Positions 27,427 to 36,968 of a DNA stretch of 64,000 nt are shown here, piece after piece. The position numbers and the translations under genes were made by a program. Position 1 is the first letter of the stretch. Each line of letters begins with the position of its first letter. The stretch comes from CPC320 sp002684375. GTDB lineage: Bacteria; Pseudomonadota; Alphaproteobacteria; Rhodobacterales; Rhodobacteraceae. The notes below the pieces were generated by a model. That model was not told where the DNA came from, did not search any database, and saw only the letters and a program-made list of their open reading frames with translations. Where the stretch lies: positions 42,325-106,324 of the forward strand of contig CBFIHZ010000008.1 of assembly GCA_965662545.1 (NCBI GenBank), written 5' to 3'.

Positions 27427-29124
27427 CTATTTGATCCGGTGCCAGTCGGCAACATTCCAAAGTTCGGAATCCCAAGTGTTCAGGACCACCCCGCCAAGCG
27501 ATTTGGCATGTGCCGACACCCGGCCGCGGTGTACGAGCGGCACGATGGTATAGCTGTCTTTGGTCAGCATATTGTTCAGCTTGATCGCAATTTCGCCACG
27601 TTTTGCCAGATCACCTGTCTGGGCCAATTCGTCCAGCATCGCGTCATAGGCCGGATCACAGAACCGGTTGATATTTTCACCCTGCCACTGGCTTTCCGGC
27701 TTTGGCTCATTGCCGCAGCGATAGGCCGCCAGATAGGCTTGGGGGTCTGTGCCGTCAAACGTGTTCGCGTACATTTCCACATCCGCATAGAATTTTTGGA
27801 ATGTATCGGGGCTGCCGGGGTCACCGCCAAAGAAGACCGATGCGTTCAAATTGCGAAGCTCGGTTTCAACACCGATTTCACCCCACCACTGTTTGATCAA
27901 GGCCTGAAAGTCTTGGCGAACGGCGTTGGTTGAGGTCTGGTACAGAATGGACAGGCGCACACCGTCTTTGGCGCGGATGCCATCGCCACCCTTGGCCCAA
28001 CCTGCGCTGTCCAGCAGAGCGTTTGCACCAGCGATATCTTGCTTCATGCAATAGTCATTATTTGCGGCATAAAGGTCCGGTGCTGGTACCAGATCGCATG
28101 AGACGCGACCGGCTTTGCCATAGCCCACTTCAACAAGCAGGGGCCGGTCGATTGCCATCGACAGGGCTTTGCGCACGTTGATGTCCGATAAGAACGGATG
28201 CGGTGCTTTGCGTGTTGAACGCGTGTCAGCATCCAAAGAAGATGACGGGTCAGTCATATTCATTTCAAGCCGCTCAACCAGCGGGCCAAAACCCGCGATG
28301 GCAACGCCTTTACCAGCTTTTTCCATATTGGCAATTACGTCGGGGGCCAATTGCAGGTTCCAAGCATAGTCAAATTCGCCGGTCTCCAGTACCGACCGCC
28401 CAGCGCCAGTGGCATCACCGCCACCTTTGAAAGTCAACGTTGCAAAGGCCGGTTTGGCGGGATCGCGGTAATTTGGATTGGCCGCCATCTGGATCACGTC
28501 ATTTGGCCGGAAATCGGTCACAACAAAGGGGCCAGTACCGATTGGGTTGAAGTTTGCTTCGGTACAGCCTGGCGCTTTGGCACCCATGCAGTTTTCAAAT
28601 TGTGCTTTTTGAATGATTGGTGTCTGGCCGCCCATGAAAGGACCGTAGGGATTGGGCTTGGGGGAAGAAAAATTCACCGTAACTGTGAGCGCGTCGGGGG
28701 TATCAATTGAGGTGACCCCTTCGAATTTGGCAAGCTGTGCACAGCCACCTTCTGGATGCATGCAATAATCCGCGGTGAATTTCACATCCGCAGAGGTGAC
28801 AGGTGATCCGTCCGACCACAACAAGCCTTCTTTCAACCTCCAGGTGATCGCAGTGAGGTCAGCGCTGACCCCGCCGTTTGCAACGGTGGGAATTTCCTGA
28901 GCGAGATAGGGTACAAGAGCGCCCGTTTCAGTATAGCGCCCCAGTGGTTCGATCACGATTGATGATGATTCGATATCCTTCGTCCCGCCCGAAAGATATG
29001 GATTGAGGATCGATGGTGCTTGCCAATAGATGATTTTGACATCTCCGTCGGCGCCGCGTTCGGCCATGGCCGCCGGGGCCAGCGTAAACGCGGCGGCGGC
29101 TCCAAGCATTAAGTATCTGATCAT
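27427..29124 (-). CDS. ABC transporter peptide-type substrate-binding protein
   Basis: 565 residues with a signal peptide (MIRYLMLGAAAAFTLAPAAMA, cleavage after about residue 21) and the SBP family 5 fold (DppA/OppA-like): a TVANGGVSADLTAITWRLKEGLLWSDGSPVTSADVKFT block and a C-terminal LVHRGRVSAHAKSLGGVVLN. No lipobox is seen, so a free periplasmic protein is expected. First gene of the minus-strand half of a divergent transporter locus; the neighbouring M20 hydrolases suggest the ligand is an N-acylated or peptide-like amino-acid derivative (inference). Confidence 0.93.
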   Translation of the reverse strand: MIRYLMLGAAAAFTLAPAAMAERGADGDVKIIYWQAPSILNPYLSGGTKDIESSSIVIEPLGRYTETGALVPYLAQEIPTVANGGVSADLTAITWRLKEGLLWSDGSPVTSADVKFTADYCMHPEGGCAQLAKFEGVTSIDTPDALTVTVNFSSPKPNPYGPFMGGQTPIIQKAQFENCMGAKAPGCTEANFNPIGTGPFVVTDFRPNDVIQMAANPNYRDPAKPAFATLTFKGGGDATGAGRSVLETGEFDYAWNLQLAPDVIANMEKAGKGVAIAGFGPLVERLEMNMTDPSSSLDADTRSTRKAPHPFLSDINVRKALSMAIDRPLLVEVGYGKAGRVSCDLVPAPDLYAANNDYCMKQDIAGANALLDSAGWAKGGDGIRAKDGVRLSILYQTSTNAVRQDFQALIKQWWGEIGVETELRNLNASVFFGGDPGSPDTFQKFYADVEMYANTFDGTDPQAYLAAYRCGNEPKPESQWQGENINRFCDPAYDAMLDELAQTGDLAKRGEIAIKLNNMLTKDSYTIVPLVHRGRVSAHAKSLGGVVLNTWDSELWNVADWHRIK

Positions 29125-29385
29125 ATTATGTTATCTCCCATATCTATGTTTCGTATTTCTGAAAATCCGGCTTGACGCTGGGTTGGACCGGATGAAAGCA
29201 GTTTAATAACCCTTGGCTATCGAATTATAAAAAGCAGAGTTTCAAAAAAAAGCAAGCGTTTACAAATATTTCTCATCAGGGCGCCAGTAAGCTGCTGATT
29301 TTGGCAAATTTGACAACTTTCGAATTCTGTTTGACAGGCTTGTATTTCTGCAAGTACGGTTCGGTTCATATCTTAGGGGAATTGT
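29125..29385. promoter_or_regulatory. Divergent intergenic region of the ABC transporter locus
   Basis: 261 bp between the divergently read substrate-binding protein and ATPase genes, AT-rich around 29220-29280; both promoters must lie here. TAGGGGA before ATG 29386 is the ATPase ribosome site. No regulator gene is adjacent and no clear operator was recognised. Confidence 0.55.
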
Positions 29386-31206
29386 ATGTTAGATGCTCCC
29401 ATCGCGCGCGTCGAAAATTTACGGGTCGAATTCCAAACAAAACAGGGGCTTGTAGTCGGGGTTGAAGATGTCTCGTTTGAGATCAACTCCGGTGAAACCG
29501 TCTGTGTCGTAGGCGAATCTGGCTCTGGCAAGTCGGTCTCATCCCTGTCTTTGATGCGGTTGGTTGAGTTTGGTGGCGGAGAGATTGCGGATGGCAGGCT
29601 GTTGTTTGACCGCAAAGCTAAGGGCTCCGTTGATCTGGCGCAAACCGATCAGGCGCTTATGCAATCGATACGTGGCAATGAGATTGGGATGATTTTCCAA
29701 GAGCCGATGACGGCGCTGAACCCGGTGTTTACCGTTGAGCGTCAATTGACCGAAGGTTTGCGCCTGCACAGGTCACTTGACAGCGATCAGGCCACGAAGC
29801 GGGCGCTGGAGTTGCTGCGCGAGGTGCGCATTCCCGAGCCAGAGCGTCGGATCAAACAATATCCGCATGAGCTGTCGGGGGGCATGCGGCAACGCGTGGT
29901 CATCGCGATGGCAATGGCGTGTGAACCGCGGTTGCTGATCGCGGACGAACCAACCACGGCGTTGGATGTAACGATACAGGCCGAAATTCTCGCGTTGATG
30001 GATCGATTGAAACGTGAAACCGGAACCGCTGTTCTGTTCATCACGCACGATATGGCGGTGGTGGCCCAGATGGCTGACCGCGTGGTGGTGATGTACCGTG
30101 GGAAAAAGGTGGAAGAGGGGACGGTTACCGATATTTTTGAAAACCCCCAACATGAGTATACGAAATCACTACTGGCAGCGGTGCCGAAACTGGGCGAGAT
30201 GCGCGGCAAATCCCTGCCGGAACCGATGCGGCTTTTGGGGACCAAAGATCACGTTTTAACCCCAATTGAAGGTACGAATGAGCCGCTTTTGACGGTGCAG
30301 AACCTAACCACGCACTTTCCTGTTAAGGGTGGTTTCCTGCGCCGGACCGTGGCCAATGTCCACGCTGTTGAAGATGTGTCGTTCGTGATCAACAAGGGGC
30401 AGACGCTCTCTTTGGTGGGCGAATCTGGCTGTGGAAAATCTACGGTGGGTCGCTCGATCTTGCGACTGGTTGATCCGCTCTCTGGCAGTGTTGATCTTGG
30501 GGGGCAGGACATACTGGCGTTGCCGGCGGCAGAGATGCGGCAGGCGCGGGTGCATATGCAAATGGTATTTCAAGACCCGTTTGCGTCGCTGAACCCGCAG
30601 ATGCAACTGTCGGATCAGGTGGCCGAACCGTTGCGCAATTATAATGTTGTCAGCGGGCAGGCACTTGAAGACCGGGTGGCTGTACTGTTTGATCGGGTGG
30701 AATTGCCCCGCAGTTTTCTGCAGAGGTTTCCCCATGAATTGTCAGGCGGTCAACGGCAGCGGGTGGCGATCGCGCGGGCGCTGGCGCTAAACCCAAAGCT
30801 GATCATCGCCGACGAAGCAGTCTCGGCTTTGGACGTCTCTGTGCAGGCACAGGTGCTGAACCTGATGATGGAATTGCAAGCCGATCTCGGGTTGTCTTTT
30901 TTGTTCATCAGCCACGATATGGCGGTGGTCGAACGTGTGAGCCATCAAGTTGCAGTGATGTATTTGGGGCGGATCGTCGAGATTGGTGCGCGGTCTGCGG
31001 TATTTGAGAACCCTCAACATGCCTATACCAAAGCGTTGATGAAGGCGGTTCCGATTGCTGATCCAAGACGGCGCAAAAAGGAAAAAGACCTGAATTTCAA
31101 GCCTATACCATCGCCGATCCATGATCTAGACTATAGCCCAGCACCGTCACAGTATAATCAAGTCGCGCCGGGCCATTATGTTTTGACCACTGACAGCGGC
31201 TATTAA
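29386..31206 (+). CDS. Fused double ABC ATPase (DppD-DppF type, GsiA-like)
   Basis: 606 residues made of two nucleotide-binding domains in one chain. First: Walker A GESGSGKS at about 44-51, signature LSGGMRQR, Walker B LLIADEPTTALD. Second: Walker A GESGCGKS at about 345-352, signature LSGGQRQR, Walker B LIIADEAVSALD. Each is followed by the oligopeptide transporter C-terminal region (YTKSLLAAVP; YTKALMKAVP). Powers the permeases encoded divergently. argE-like and M20 genes follow within a few bases, so transport and hydrolysis are co-expressed. Confidence 0.95.
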   Translation: MLDAPIARVENLRVEFQTKQGLVVGVEDVSFEINSGETVCVVGESGSGKSVSSLSLMRLVEFGGGEIADGRLLFDRKAKGSVDLAQTDQALMQSIRGNEIGMIFQEPMTALNPVFTVERQLTEGLRLHRSLDSDQATKRALELLREVRIPEPERRIKQYPHELSGGMRQRVVIAMAMACEPRLLIADEPTTALDVTIQAEILALMDRLKRETGTAVLFITHDMAVVAQMADRVVVMYRGKKVEEGTVTDIFENPQHEYTKSLLAAVPKLGEMRGKSLPEPMRLLGTKDHVLTPIEGTNEPLLTVQNLTTHFPVKGGFLRRTVANVHAVEDVSFVINKGQTLSLVGESGCGKSTVGRSILRLVDPLSGSVDLGGQDILALPAAEMRQARVHMQMVFQDPFASLNPQMQLSDQVAEPLRNYNVVSGQALEDRVAVLFDRVELPRSFLQRFPHELSGGQRQRVAIARALALNPKLIIADEAVSALDVSVQAQVLNLMMELQADLGLSFLFISHDMAVVERVSHQVAVMYLGRIVEIGARSAVFENPQHAYTKALMKAVPIADPRRRKKEKDLNFKPIPSPIHDLDYSPAPSQYNQVAPGHYVLTTDSGY

Positions 31207-31211
31207 GGAGC

Positions 31212-32381
31212 ATGATGACCCAGCCAATGAGCGCGCGGGCGCTAATGGATAAGCTTGTGTCTTTTCCGACCGTCAGCCGGGATAGTAATTTGCCACTGAT
31301 AGATTGGGTGCAAGAATATCTTGAAAGTCAGGGTATCGTGAGCCACCGCAAATATGACGAGAGCGGTGACAAGGCGGCCCTGTTTGCGCATGTCGGCCCA
31401 GATCAGGCAGGCGGCGTTGTCTTGTCTGGCCACACCGATGTGGTACCCGTGGATGGGCAGCCTTGGGACACTAACCCGTTTGCGGTAACCGAAAAAGACG
31501 GCCGTCTATACGGGCGTGGAACCTGCGATATGAAGGGCTTTGACGCACTGGCACTCTGGGCCTTGGTCGAGGCACATCATCGCGGGGTAGAACGTCCGCT
31601 GCAACTGGCGCTGAGTTATGATGAAGAGGTGGGCTGTACCGGTGCACCGCCAATGATCGCGCGGATGCTTGAGGTGTTGCCCAAAGCGTCGGCGGTGATC
31701 GTGGGAGAGCCTTCAATGATGCAGGCTGTGACCGGACACAAGGGCGGGCGCGGATTTCATACACATGTTGTTGGGTTTGAGGTGCATAGCTCGCTGATGC
31801 ATACAGGCGTCAATGCGATTATGTCAGGTGCCAAATTGATTGAATGGGCCAATGAGATGAACCTTCTCAACCGAGCCAAGACGGCCACAGAACTTGACGC
31901 AATGTTTGATCCCCCATGGACAACAGTGCATGTCGGCATGATCGAGGGCGGTACAGCGCATAATATCACTGCAAAAGATTGTCGTTTTGGCGTGGATTTT
32001 CGCAGCGTGCCAAGTGAGGATCTGACCGCTTGGGGGGCGGCTTATCATGCCAAGGTCCGCGAGGTCGAAGCCGAGATGCAGGCGGTCCACCCCGAGAGCT
32101 ATATCGAGATCAAGGAGCGCTTTTCCGTGCCGGCATTACAGCAGGAACCGGACGGAGAGGCCGAACGAATAGTTCGCCAATTGACCGGCGACAACGCGAC
32201 CCATGTGGTGTCTTATGGCACCGAGGCCGGCCAATTTCAGGAACGCGGCTATTCAGCGGTGATCTGTGGTCCCGGTGATATCGCGCAAGCACACCAGCCG
32301 AATGAATATATGACCACAGACCAGTTCGCGGCGGGCGAAGCGTTTATGTCGCGCTTGCTCGACAATCTGTCAGGGGCCTAG
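31212..32381 (+). CDS. argE: Acetylornithine deacetylase (ArgE/M20 family)
   Basis: 389 residues; starts six bases after the ATPase stop, preceded by AAGGAG. M20 metallopeptidase fold: SGHTDVVPVDGQPWDTNPF (metal His and Asp), LYGRGTCDMKGFDALALWAL (bridging Asp), SYDEEVGCTGAPPMI (catalytic Glu-Glu), and HSSLMHTGVNAI in the dimerisation domain. It resembles ArgE most, which releases acetate from N-acetylornithine, but the operon with an importer suggests it could instead hydrolyse an imported N-acyl amino acid. Confidence 0.85.
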   Translation: MMTQPMSARALMDKLVSFPTVSRDSNLPLIDWVQEYLESQGIVSHRKYDESGDKAALFAHVGPDQAGGVVLSGHTDVVPVDGQPWDTNPFAVTEKDGRLYGRGTCDMKGFDALALWALVEAHHRGVERPLQLALSYDEEVGCTGAPPMIARMLEVLPKASAVIVGEPSMMQAVTGHKGGRGFHTHVVGFEVHSSLMHTGVNAIMSGAKLIEWANEMNLLNRAKTATELDAMFDPPWTTVHVGMIEGGTAHNITAKDCRFGVDFRSVPSEDLTAWGAAYHAKVREVEAEMQAVHPESYIEIKERFSVPALQQEPDGEAERIVRQLTGDNATHVVSYGTEAGQFQERGYSAVICGPGDIAQAHQPNEYMTTDQFAAGEAFMSRLLDNLSGA

Positions 32382-32383
32382 AT

Positions 32384-33547
32384 ATGCCAATCAGAAACCG
32401 TATTGCTGACTTGCACGATGAAGTCACGGGGTGGCGTCGCGACATGCATAAAAACCCTGAACTGATGTTTGAAACGCACCAAACGTCGGCTTTTATTGCC
32501 GATAAGCTGCGAGAATTTGGCTGCGATGAGGTGGTTACCGGTATTGGCCGCACCGGAGTTGTTGCTGTGATCAAAGGCAAGACCGACAGTGCCGGCAAAG
32601 TTGTCGGGTTGCGGGCGGATATGGATGCGTTGCCGATTAAAGAGGCAACCGGTCTAGAGTATGCCAGCCAGACAGAGGGGGTGATGCATGCCTGTGGTCA
32701 TGATGGCCACAGTGCGATGTTACTTGGGGCAGCAAAATATCTTGCTGAAACGCGTAACTTTGACGGGGCGCTTGTTGTAATTTTTCAGCCCGCCGAAGAA
32801 GGTGGCGGTGGTGCGCGCGAGATGTGCGAAGATGACATGATGGCGCGGTGGAATATTCAGGAAGTCTACGGCATGCACAATTGGCCCGGCGAACCGGCGG
32901 GCAACTTCTATATTCGCCCGGGGCCATTTTTTGCGGCCACCGACCAGTTTGATATCACCGTCGAGGGTTGCGGTGGCCATGCGGCCAAACCTCAGCAGAC
33001 CGTAGATCCTACCGTTGCGGCCAGCCAGATGGTGCTGTCTTTACAAAGCGTGGTCAGTCGAAACGCAGATCCGGTACAGCAAATGGTGATTTCGGTCACC
33101 TCATTCGAAACGTCTTCCAAAGCCTATAATGTCATCCCGGCCTCGGTACATCTGCGGGGCACGATCCGCACGATGAGCACCGAAATGCGCGCTTTGGCAA
33201 AAAAGCGGCTGATCGAGATCGCGGAAAATACGGCCCTTGTTTTTGGGGCTAAAGCGCACGTGCAGTATCACCCCGGGTATCCGGTGATGCGCAATCACGC
33301 ACAGCAAACAAAGCTGGCCGCCGATGTGGCGCGCGTCGTTTCAGGCCAATGCGATGAAGCCCCGCTGGTGATGGGAGGCGAGGATTTTGCGTACATGCTG
33401 TTGGAGCGCCCGGGGGCGTATATTCTGATGGGAAATGGCGACACTGCGGCAGTGCATCATCCCGAATACAACTTTAATGATGCGGCAATACCCGCTGGCG
33501 TTAGCTTTTGGGTTGAACTCGCCGAAAGCCGCATGCCGGCTGCTTAA
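32384..33547 (+). CDS. M20 family amidohydrolase (hippurate hydrolase-like)
   Basis: 387 residues, starting two bases after the argE stop. M20D-type landmarks: WRRDMHKNPELMFETHQTS, GLRADMDALPIKEATG, ACGHDGHSAMLLGAAKYLA, IFQPAEEGGGGAREM, YGMHNWPGEPAG and, near the C-terminus, MGGEDFAYMLLERPGAY. Such enzymes cleave N-acyl or indole-acetyl amino-acid amides. With the upstream ArgE-like enzyme and transporter it likely completes a route for use of acylated amino acids. It is the last gene before a terminator. Confidence 0.92.
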   Translation: MPIRNRIADLHDEVTGWRRDMHKNPELMFETHQTSAFIADKLREFGCDEVVTGIGRTGVVAVIKGKTDSAGKVVGLRADMDALPIKEATGLEYASQTEGVMHACGHDGHSAMLLGAAKYLAETRNFDGALVVIFQPAEEGGGGAREMCEDDMMARWNIQEVYGMHNWPGEPAGNFYIRPGPFFAATDQFDITVEGCGGHAAKPQQTVDPTVAASQMVLSLQSVVSRNADPVQQMVISVTSFETSSKAYNVIPASVHLRGTIRTMSTEMRALAKKRLIEIAENTALVFGAKAHVQYHPGYPVMRNHAQQTKLAADVARVVSGQCDEAPLVMGGEDFAYMLLERPGAYILMGNGDTAAVHHPEYNFNDAAIPAGVSFWVELAESRMPAA

Positions 33548-33560
33548 AGGTGATCTGATA

Positions 33561-33596
33561 TAAAAAACCCTCAATGCAATTTTGAGGGTTTTTGTT
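33561..33596. terminator. Bidirectional terminator between the M20 gene and infC
   Basis: AAAACCCTCAA and TTGAGGGTTTTT flank a short loop; A-rich on the left and T-rich on the right, so it can end transcription of both converging genes. Confidence 0.85.
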
Positions 33597-33626
33597 GTGC
33601 GATTTAGGTTTCAAACAAATCCGTTT

Positions 33627-34172
33627 TTATTTTGGCAGTGGTCCAATCATCATGATCATTTGCCGACCTTCCATTTTTGGCATGTTTTCAACCTTGCCAG
33701 AGTCTTTCACATCTTCGGCGACCCGCTCTAGTAATTCCCGCCCCAAATTGAGGTGCGCCATTTCACGTCCGCGAAATCGTAAGGTTATTTTAACTTTATC
33801 ACCATTGGCCAAAAACTTGTAAACGTTCCGCATTTTAACATCATAATCATTGGTATCAGTACCGGGCCTGAACTTAACCTCTTTAACCTCGATTATTTTT
33901 TGTTTTTTACGGGCCTCTGATTCGCGCTTTTGCTGTTCATATTTGAACTTTCCAAAGTCCATGATCTTGCATACCGGCGGGTTCGCGTTGGGGGATATTT
34001 CAACAAGGTCCAGGCCAACGGCCTCAGCCATCTCGATACCTCGATTTGGTGATACCAAACCGACGTTCTCTCCTTCGGCGCCAATCAGGCGAATTTCGGG
34101 GTTGTTGATCCGTTCATTGATCCGGGGTCCGGTTTCGCGTGACGGAGGCGCGTTGTGAGGTCTGCGGGCTAT
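33627..34172 (-). CDS. infC: Translation initiation factor IF-3, with ATA start codon
   Basis: 181 residues if translation starts at the ATA at 34172-34170. From there the frame reads IARRPHNAPPSRETGPRINE and RINNPEIRLIGAEGENVGLV, which is the normal IF-3 N-terminal domain; the first ATG-like start downstream (34058) would remove it. AAGGA lies about nine bases upstream. The linker and C-terminal domain follow (EISPNANPPVCKIMDFGKFKYEQQKRE, DKVKITLRFRGREMAHLN, MPKMEGRQMIMM). Rare start codons on infC let IF-3 repress its own translation by rejecting non-standard initiation; E. coli uses ATT. rpmI and rplT are not adjacent. Confidence 0.95.
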   Translation of the reverse strand: MARRPHNAPPSRETGPRINERINNPEIRLIGAEGENVGLVSPNRGIEMAEAVGLDLVEISPNANPPVCKIMDFGKFKYEQQKRESEARKKQKIIEVKEVKFRPGTDTNDYDVKMRNVYKFLANGDKVKITLRFRGREMAHLNLGRELLERVAEDVKDSGKVENMPKMEGRQMIMMIGPLPK

Positions 34173-34643
34173 TTTTTTGTTCCTTCGGTTGTTTGCTGAT
34201 TTAGAGCGTGACGGTACTCGCCTGCGCCGTTGTTTTCAAGTGTGAACTTTGTTTTTGAATTAATTACAAGACGCATCGGCCTTGACGGCTTCAAGCACTT
34301 ATCTGTGCAAGTGCTTTGCATGGAAGGTTTGTGAGCTAACTCTGCTCAGAGCTGGAGAGGATTTGGTTGACTTGAAATTTAAGTTCAGATCGACCAACTC
34401 GTCCTGAAGGCTTTGACGTCGTATTAACCTCGTTAGCACATCACGGTCGCATCAGGACTTTGGTATAATTTATAAGGACTTGTTCTTCTAATGAAGATAT
34501 GGTGCAAATTTGTTCTCATCCGTGACAAAAAAATAGGTAGATTGGGTATACTTTTTAAATATAAATTCTATATATAATGTCAGTATGAATTTATTTATAG
34601 ATAACGCAATCAGGCTAAACCCCGGCAGCAGGAGACGCGGCGC
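34173..34643. other. Divergent intergenic region, infC leader and GntR upstream
   Basis: 471 bp. Contains the infC 5' leader (minus), including an eight-base perfect hairpin AAGCACTT/AAGTGCTT at 34293-34316, and an AT-rich stretch at 34540-34600 with TATAAT at 34573-34578 that may be the GntR gene promoter. No gene was found. Confidence 0.5.
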
Positions 34644-35342
34644 TTGAACAACATTAAAATTAACGAAACTCATTCTCTTTCAGACACCGCTTATCAGACC
34701 TTACGGCAGGCGATCCTATCGGGCGAACTTGCAGCAGGTTTTTTTGCCTCCGATAGAGAGCTTTGTGAGCGGTTTTCTTTTAGCCGCACTCCGGTGCGCG
34801 AGGCAGTATTGCGCCTGCGTGATGAGCAATTGGTTGAAGTTCTGCCTCGAAAAGGTATGCGTGTCTGTGCGTTGATGGTCGATGACATGCGTGAAATGAG
34901 CATTGTTTTGAAAGCACTAGCTGTTCAGGCGGCTGCACAGATATCTGACAGCGCGCTTAATCCTGAAGATTTATCCGCCATAGAGGACGTTGTGACTCGC
35001 ATGGAGAAAACGGTTGGTGATGAGGATCGAGGCGTCTGGTTGGAGTCTGAGAAACAATTTCACATGCAGCTTATCCGTCTGTGCGACAATCAGAGGCTGA
35101 TCGGAATATATGAAAACCTGTTTGGGCTAATGGAACGGGCGCGATATTTTACTTTGTACCTTCGCCAAGCTCCTGTCGAATCAACGAAAGAGTACCGGGA
35201 AATTCTGAGCGCTCTTTCTCCGGGGGCAATGGAGCGTCTGGTAAAAGTTTATCGTGCACATTGGGAGCGCAGCTCTGAGGAGATGTTGCAGTTAATCTCC
35301 AAGTACACCAAGGGCACCGTCCGGGCAACTTTGGGCATGTGA
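34644..35342 (+). CDS. GntR-family transcriptional regulator (FadR/FCD type)
   Basis: 232 residues from TTG 34644, preceded by AGGAG about twelve bases upstream. N-terminal winged helix (about 10-70: LRQAILSGELAAGFFASDRELCERFSFSRTPVREAVLRLRDEQLVEVLPRKGMRV) followed by an all-helical FCD ligand-binding domain (about 80-220, with ESEKQFHMQLIRLCDN carrying a potential metal ligand set). Effector and targets are unknown; it stands alone between infC and the sulfur genes. Confidence 0.9.
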   Translation: MNNIKINETHSLSDTAYQTLRQAILSGELAAGFFASDRELCERFSFSRTPVREAVLRLRDEQLVEVLPRKGMRVCALMVDDMREMSIVLKALAVQAAAQISDSALNPEDLSAIEDVVTRMEKTVGDEDRGVWLESEKQFHMQLIRLCDNQRLIGIYENLFGLMERARYFTLYLRQAPVESTKEYREILSALSPGAMERLVKVYRAHWERSSEEMLQLISKYTKGTVRATLGM

Positions 35343-35651
35343 AGCGCGATGTCAGGGGGTGAGATATGTTCCTCTGCGCACCCCCTCAACGCACCGGCGG
35401 GTGAGCCTTATGTTGCCTCAAGAATGCGTCAGATCGCGCCTGGCAATTTTCTTAGGTTGAACGGCCCTTAATAAAATCATTTTGATATGAAAAACCTTTG
35501 TGGGTGGTTTTGATTAAAATTCATTTATGCATTTTTTTGCATTTTATTGTGGGCTGCAACTTTTGTCTCACTTTGTTAATCAACTTTAGCTCGAGTAGAG
35601 ACCCAGCCGCACCTTTGTAATCAATATTGTAATTTTAATTAAGCGGCACAG
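35343..35651. other. 309 bp AT-rich intergenic region, nothing recognised
   Basis: Between the convergent GntR and fpr genes. Contains T-rich stretches around 35530-35545 but no clear hairpin-plus-T terminator and no open frame with support. Confidence 0.5.
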
Positions 35652-36488
35652 TTAGCCGACAAATGCTTTCTCAACTACAAACTCGGCTGGATCTGAATTG
35701 GCGCCCTCGCGCAGACCATAGTTCTCTAAAATAGATTTTAAATCTGTGTTGAGCCCCATTGATCCGCAGACCATTGCACGATCATGTTCGGCGGTGATTT
35801 GAGGCAGGTTGAGATCTTTAAATACCTTACCTTGCTGCAATAAGGTGGTGATACGCCCCATGCACGGGCTGTCCTCGCGGGTTGTGGTCGGGTAATAGAT
35901 CAATTGGCCATCGATCATATCGCCAATCAACGGGTCGTCCCGCAAACTGCTGATCAAGCTGCGGCCATATTCTAAATCTGCGAGGTCGCGGCAGGTGTGA
36001 GTTAGGATTACTTGGTCATAATCTTCATAGGTTTGGGGTTCACGGATCAGTGATGCAAACGGTGCAATCCCAGTGCCGGTGGCAAAAAACCACAGCCTTT
36101 TGCCTGGCAAAAGTGCGTCATGCACCAACGTTCCTACGGGTTTGGGTCGTAAAATTATCTGGTCGCCTTTTTTGATATGCTGCAAGCGGCTGGTCAGAGG
36201 GCCATCCTGCACCTTAATCGAATAAAATTCCAGCGTATCGTCCCAAGTGGGCGAAGCAATGGAATAGGCGCGCAGCAGGGGCTTGCCGTCTTGGTTTGAT
36301 AGGCCAATCATAACAAATTCACCAGCGCGGAACCGAAATGACGCAGGGCGGGTGATGCGAAACGAAAATAAGCTATCGGTCCAATGCGTCACCTCAGTAA
36401 CTGTCTGCAAATCCGGGCGAACTGTTGGTTTTTTTACAAGCGCTTGCTGTGTGGCGTCTATTTTCGTCATTGTGCTGTGATACGTCAT
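35652..36488 (-). CDS. fpr: Ferredoxin--NADP(+) reductase
   Basis: 278 residues (start 36488; an internal ATG at 36470 is equally possible, neither has a strong ribosome site). FAD domain FRAGEFVMIGLSNQ and LLRAYSIASPTWDDTLEFYSIKV; NADP domain LWFFATGTGIAPFASLIREP and MVCGSMGLNTDLKSILENYG; C-terminus EFVVEKAFVG, typical of the bacterial subgroup. Transfers electrons between NADPH and ferredoxin or flavodoxin. It closes a run of sulfate-assimilation genes on the same strand, so it may feed electrons to the sulfite reductase. Confidence 0.94.
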   Translation of the reverse strand: MTYHSTMTKIDATQQALVKKPTVRPDLQTVTEVTHWTDSLFSFRITRPASFRFRAGEFVMIGLSNQDGKPLLRAYSIASPTWDDTLEFYSIKVQDGPLTSRLQHIKKGDQIILRPKPVGTLVHDALLPGKRLWFFATGTGIAPFASLIREPQTYEDYDQVILTHTCRDLADLEYGRSLISSLRDDPLIGDMIDGQLIYYPTTTREDSPCMGRITTLLQQGKVFKDLNLPQITAEHDRAMVCGSMGLNTDLKSILENYGLREGANSDPAEFVVEKAFVG

Positions 36489-36545
36489 TCAGTGTCGGGA
36501 ATATCCCGCCCCCTTTAGCGTGAAATTTTACAGAGTGTAAACGTT

Positions 36546-36968
36546 TTAATGCGCGCGTAACCGCGCCTGATAATCGTATTCTTGCCATTCGTTGGCGCGG
36601 AACAGCCATTGCTCTTCCGGCTGTCTGCTGGCCAACTCCGGGCTAATCTCGATTTCGTCAAACCCTGATCTGCGCGCCATTGCGTATTGATCGGCAATCA
36701 CATGGCCCTTGGCGCGAAGCCTGCCGGTAAAGCCCAACAGCCGGATCAACCGTGCGAGCGTGAACCCACGGCCATCGGCAAAGCTCGGGAAGTCGATGCG
36801 GATCATGCGTAAATGTGGTGGCATGAAAATATGCTCGGGCGCACTATCGGAAGGTATGTCGATGGCCTCGACTTCAATCGAATGGGCAGCGTCTGGGCCA
36901 AAGGCTATCGCGCTGGTCCAATCATCTTTAGAAAATCCGCTATCGGTTATTAGGACGGCGTGTGTCAT
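36546..36968 (-). CDS. DUF934 protein of the sulfite-reductase operon
   Basis: 140 residues. The core FPSFADGRGFTLARLIRLLGFTGRLRAKGHVIADQYAMARRSGFDEIEI is the DUF934 signature. Its ATG overlaps the cysH stop by four bases (ATGA). DUF934 genes almost always accompany cysI/cysH in proteobacteria; they are presumed to help sulfite reduction or electron transfer but no activity is proven. Confidence 0.92.
   Translation of the reverse strand: MTHAVLITDSGFSKDDWTSAIAFGPDAAHSIEVEAIDIPSDSAPEHIFMPPHLRMIRIDFPSFADGRGFTLARLIRLLGFTGRLRAKGHVIADQYAMARRSGFDEIEISPELASRQPEEQWLFRANEWQEYDYQARLRAH

Noticed and set aside
34058..34060. Downstream start for infC
   Set aside because: Would delete the conserved IF-3 N-terminal domain start (ARRPHNAPP...), which is in frame upstream from ATA.
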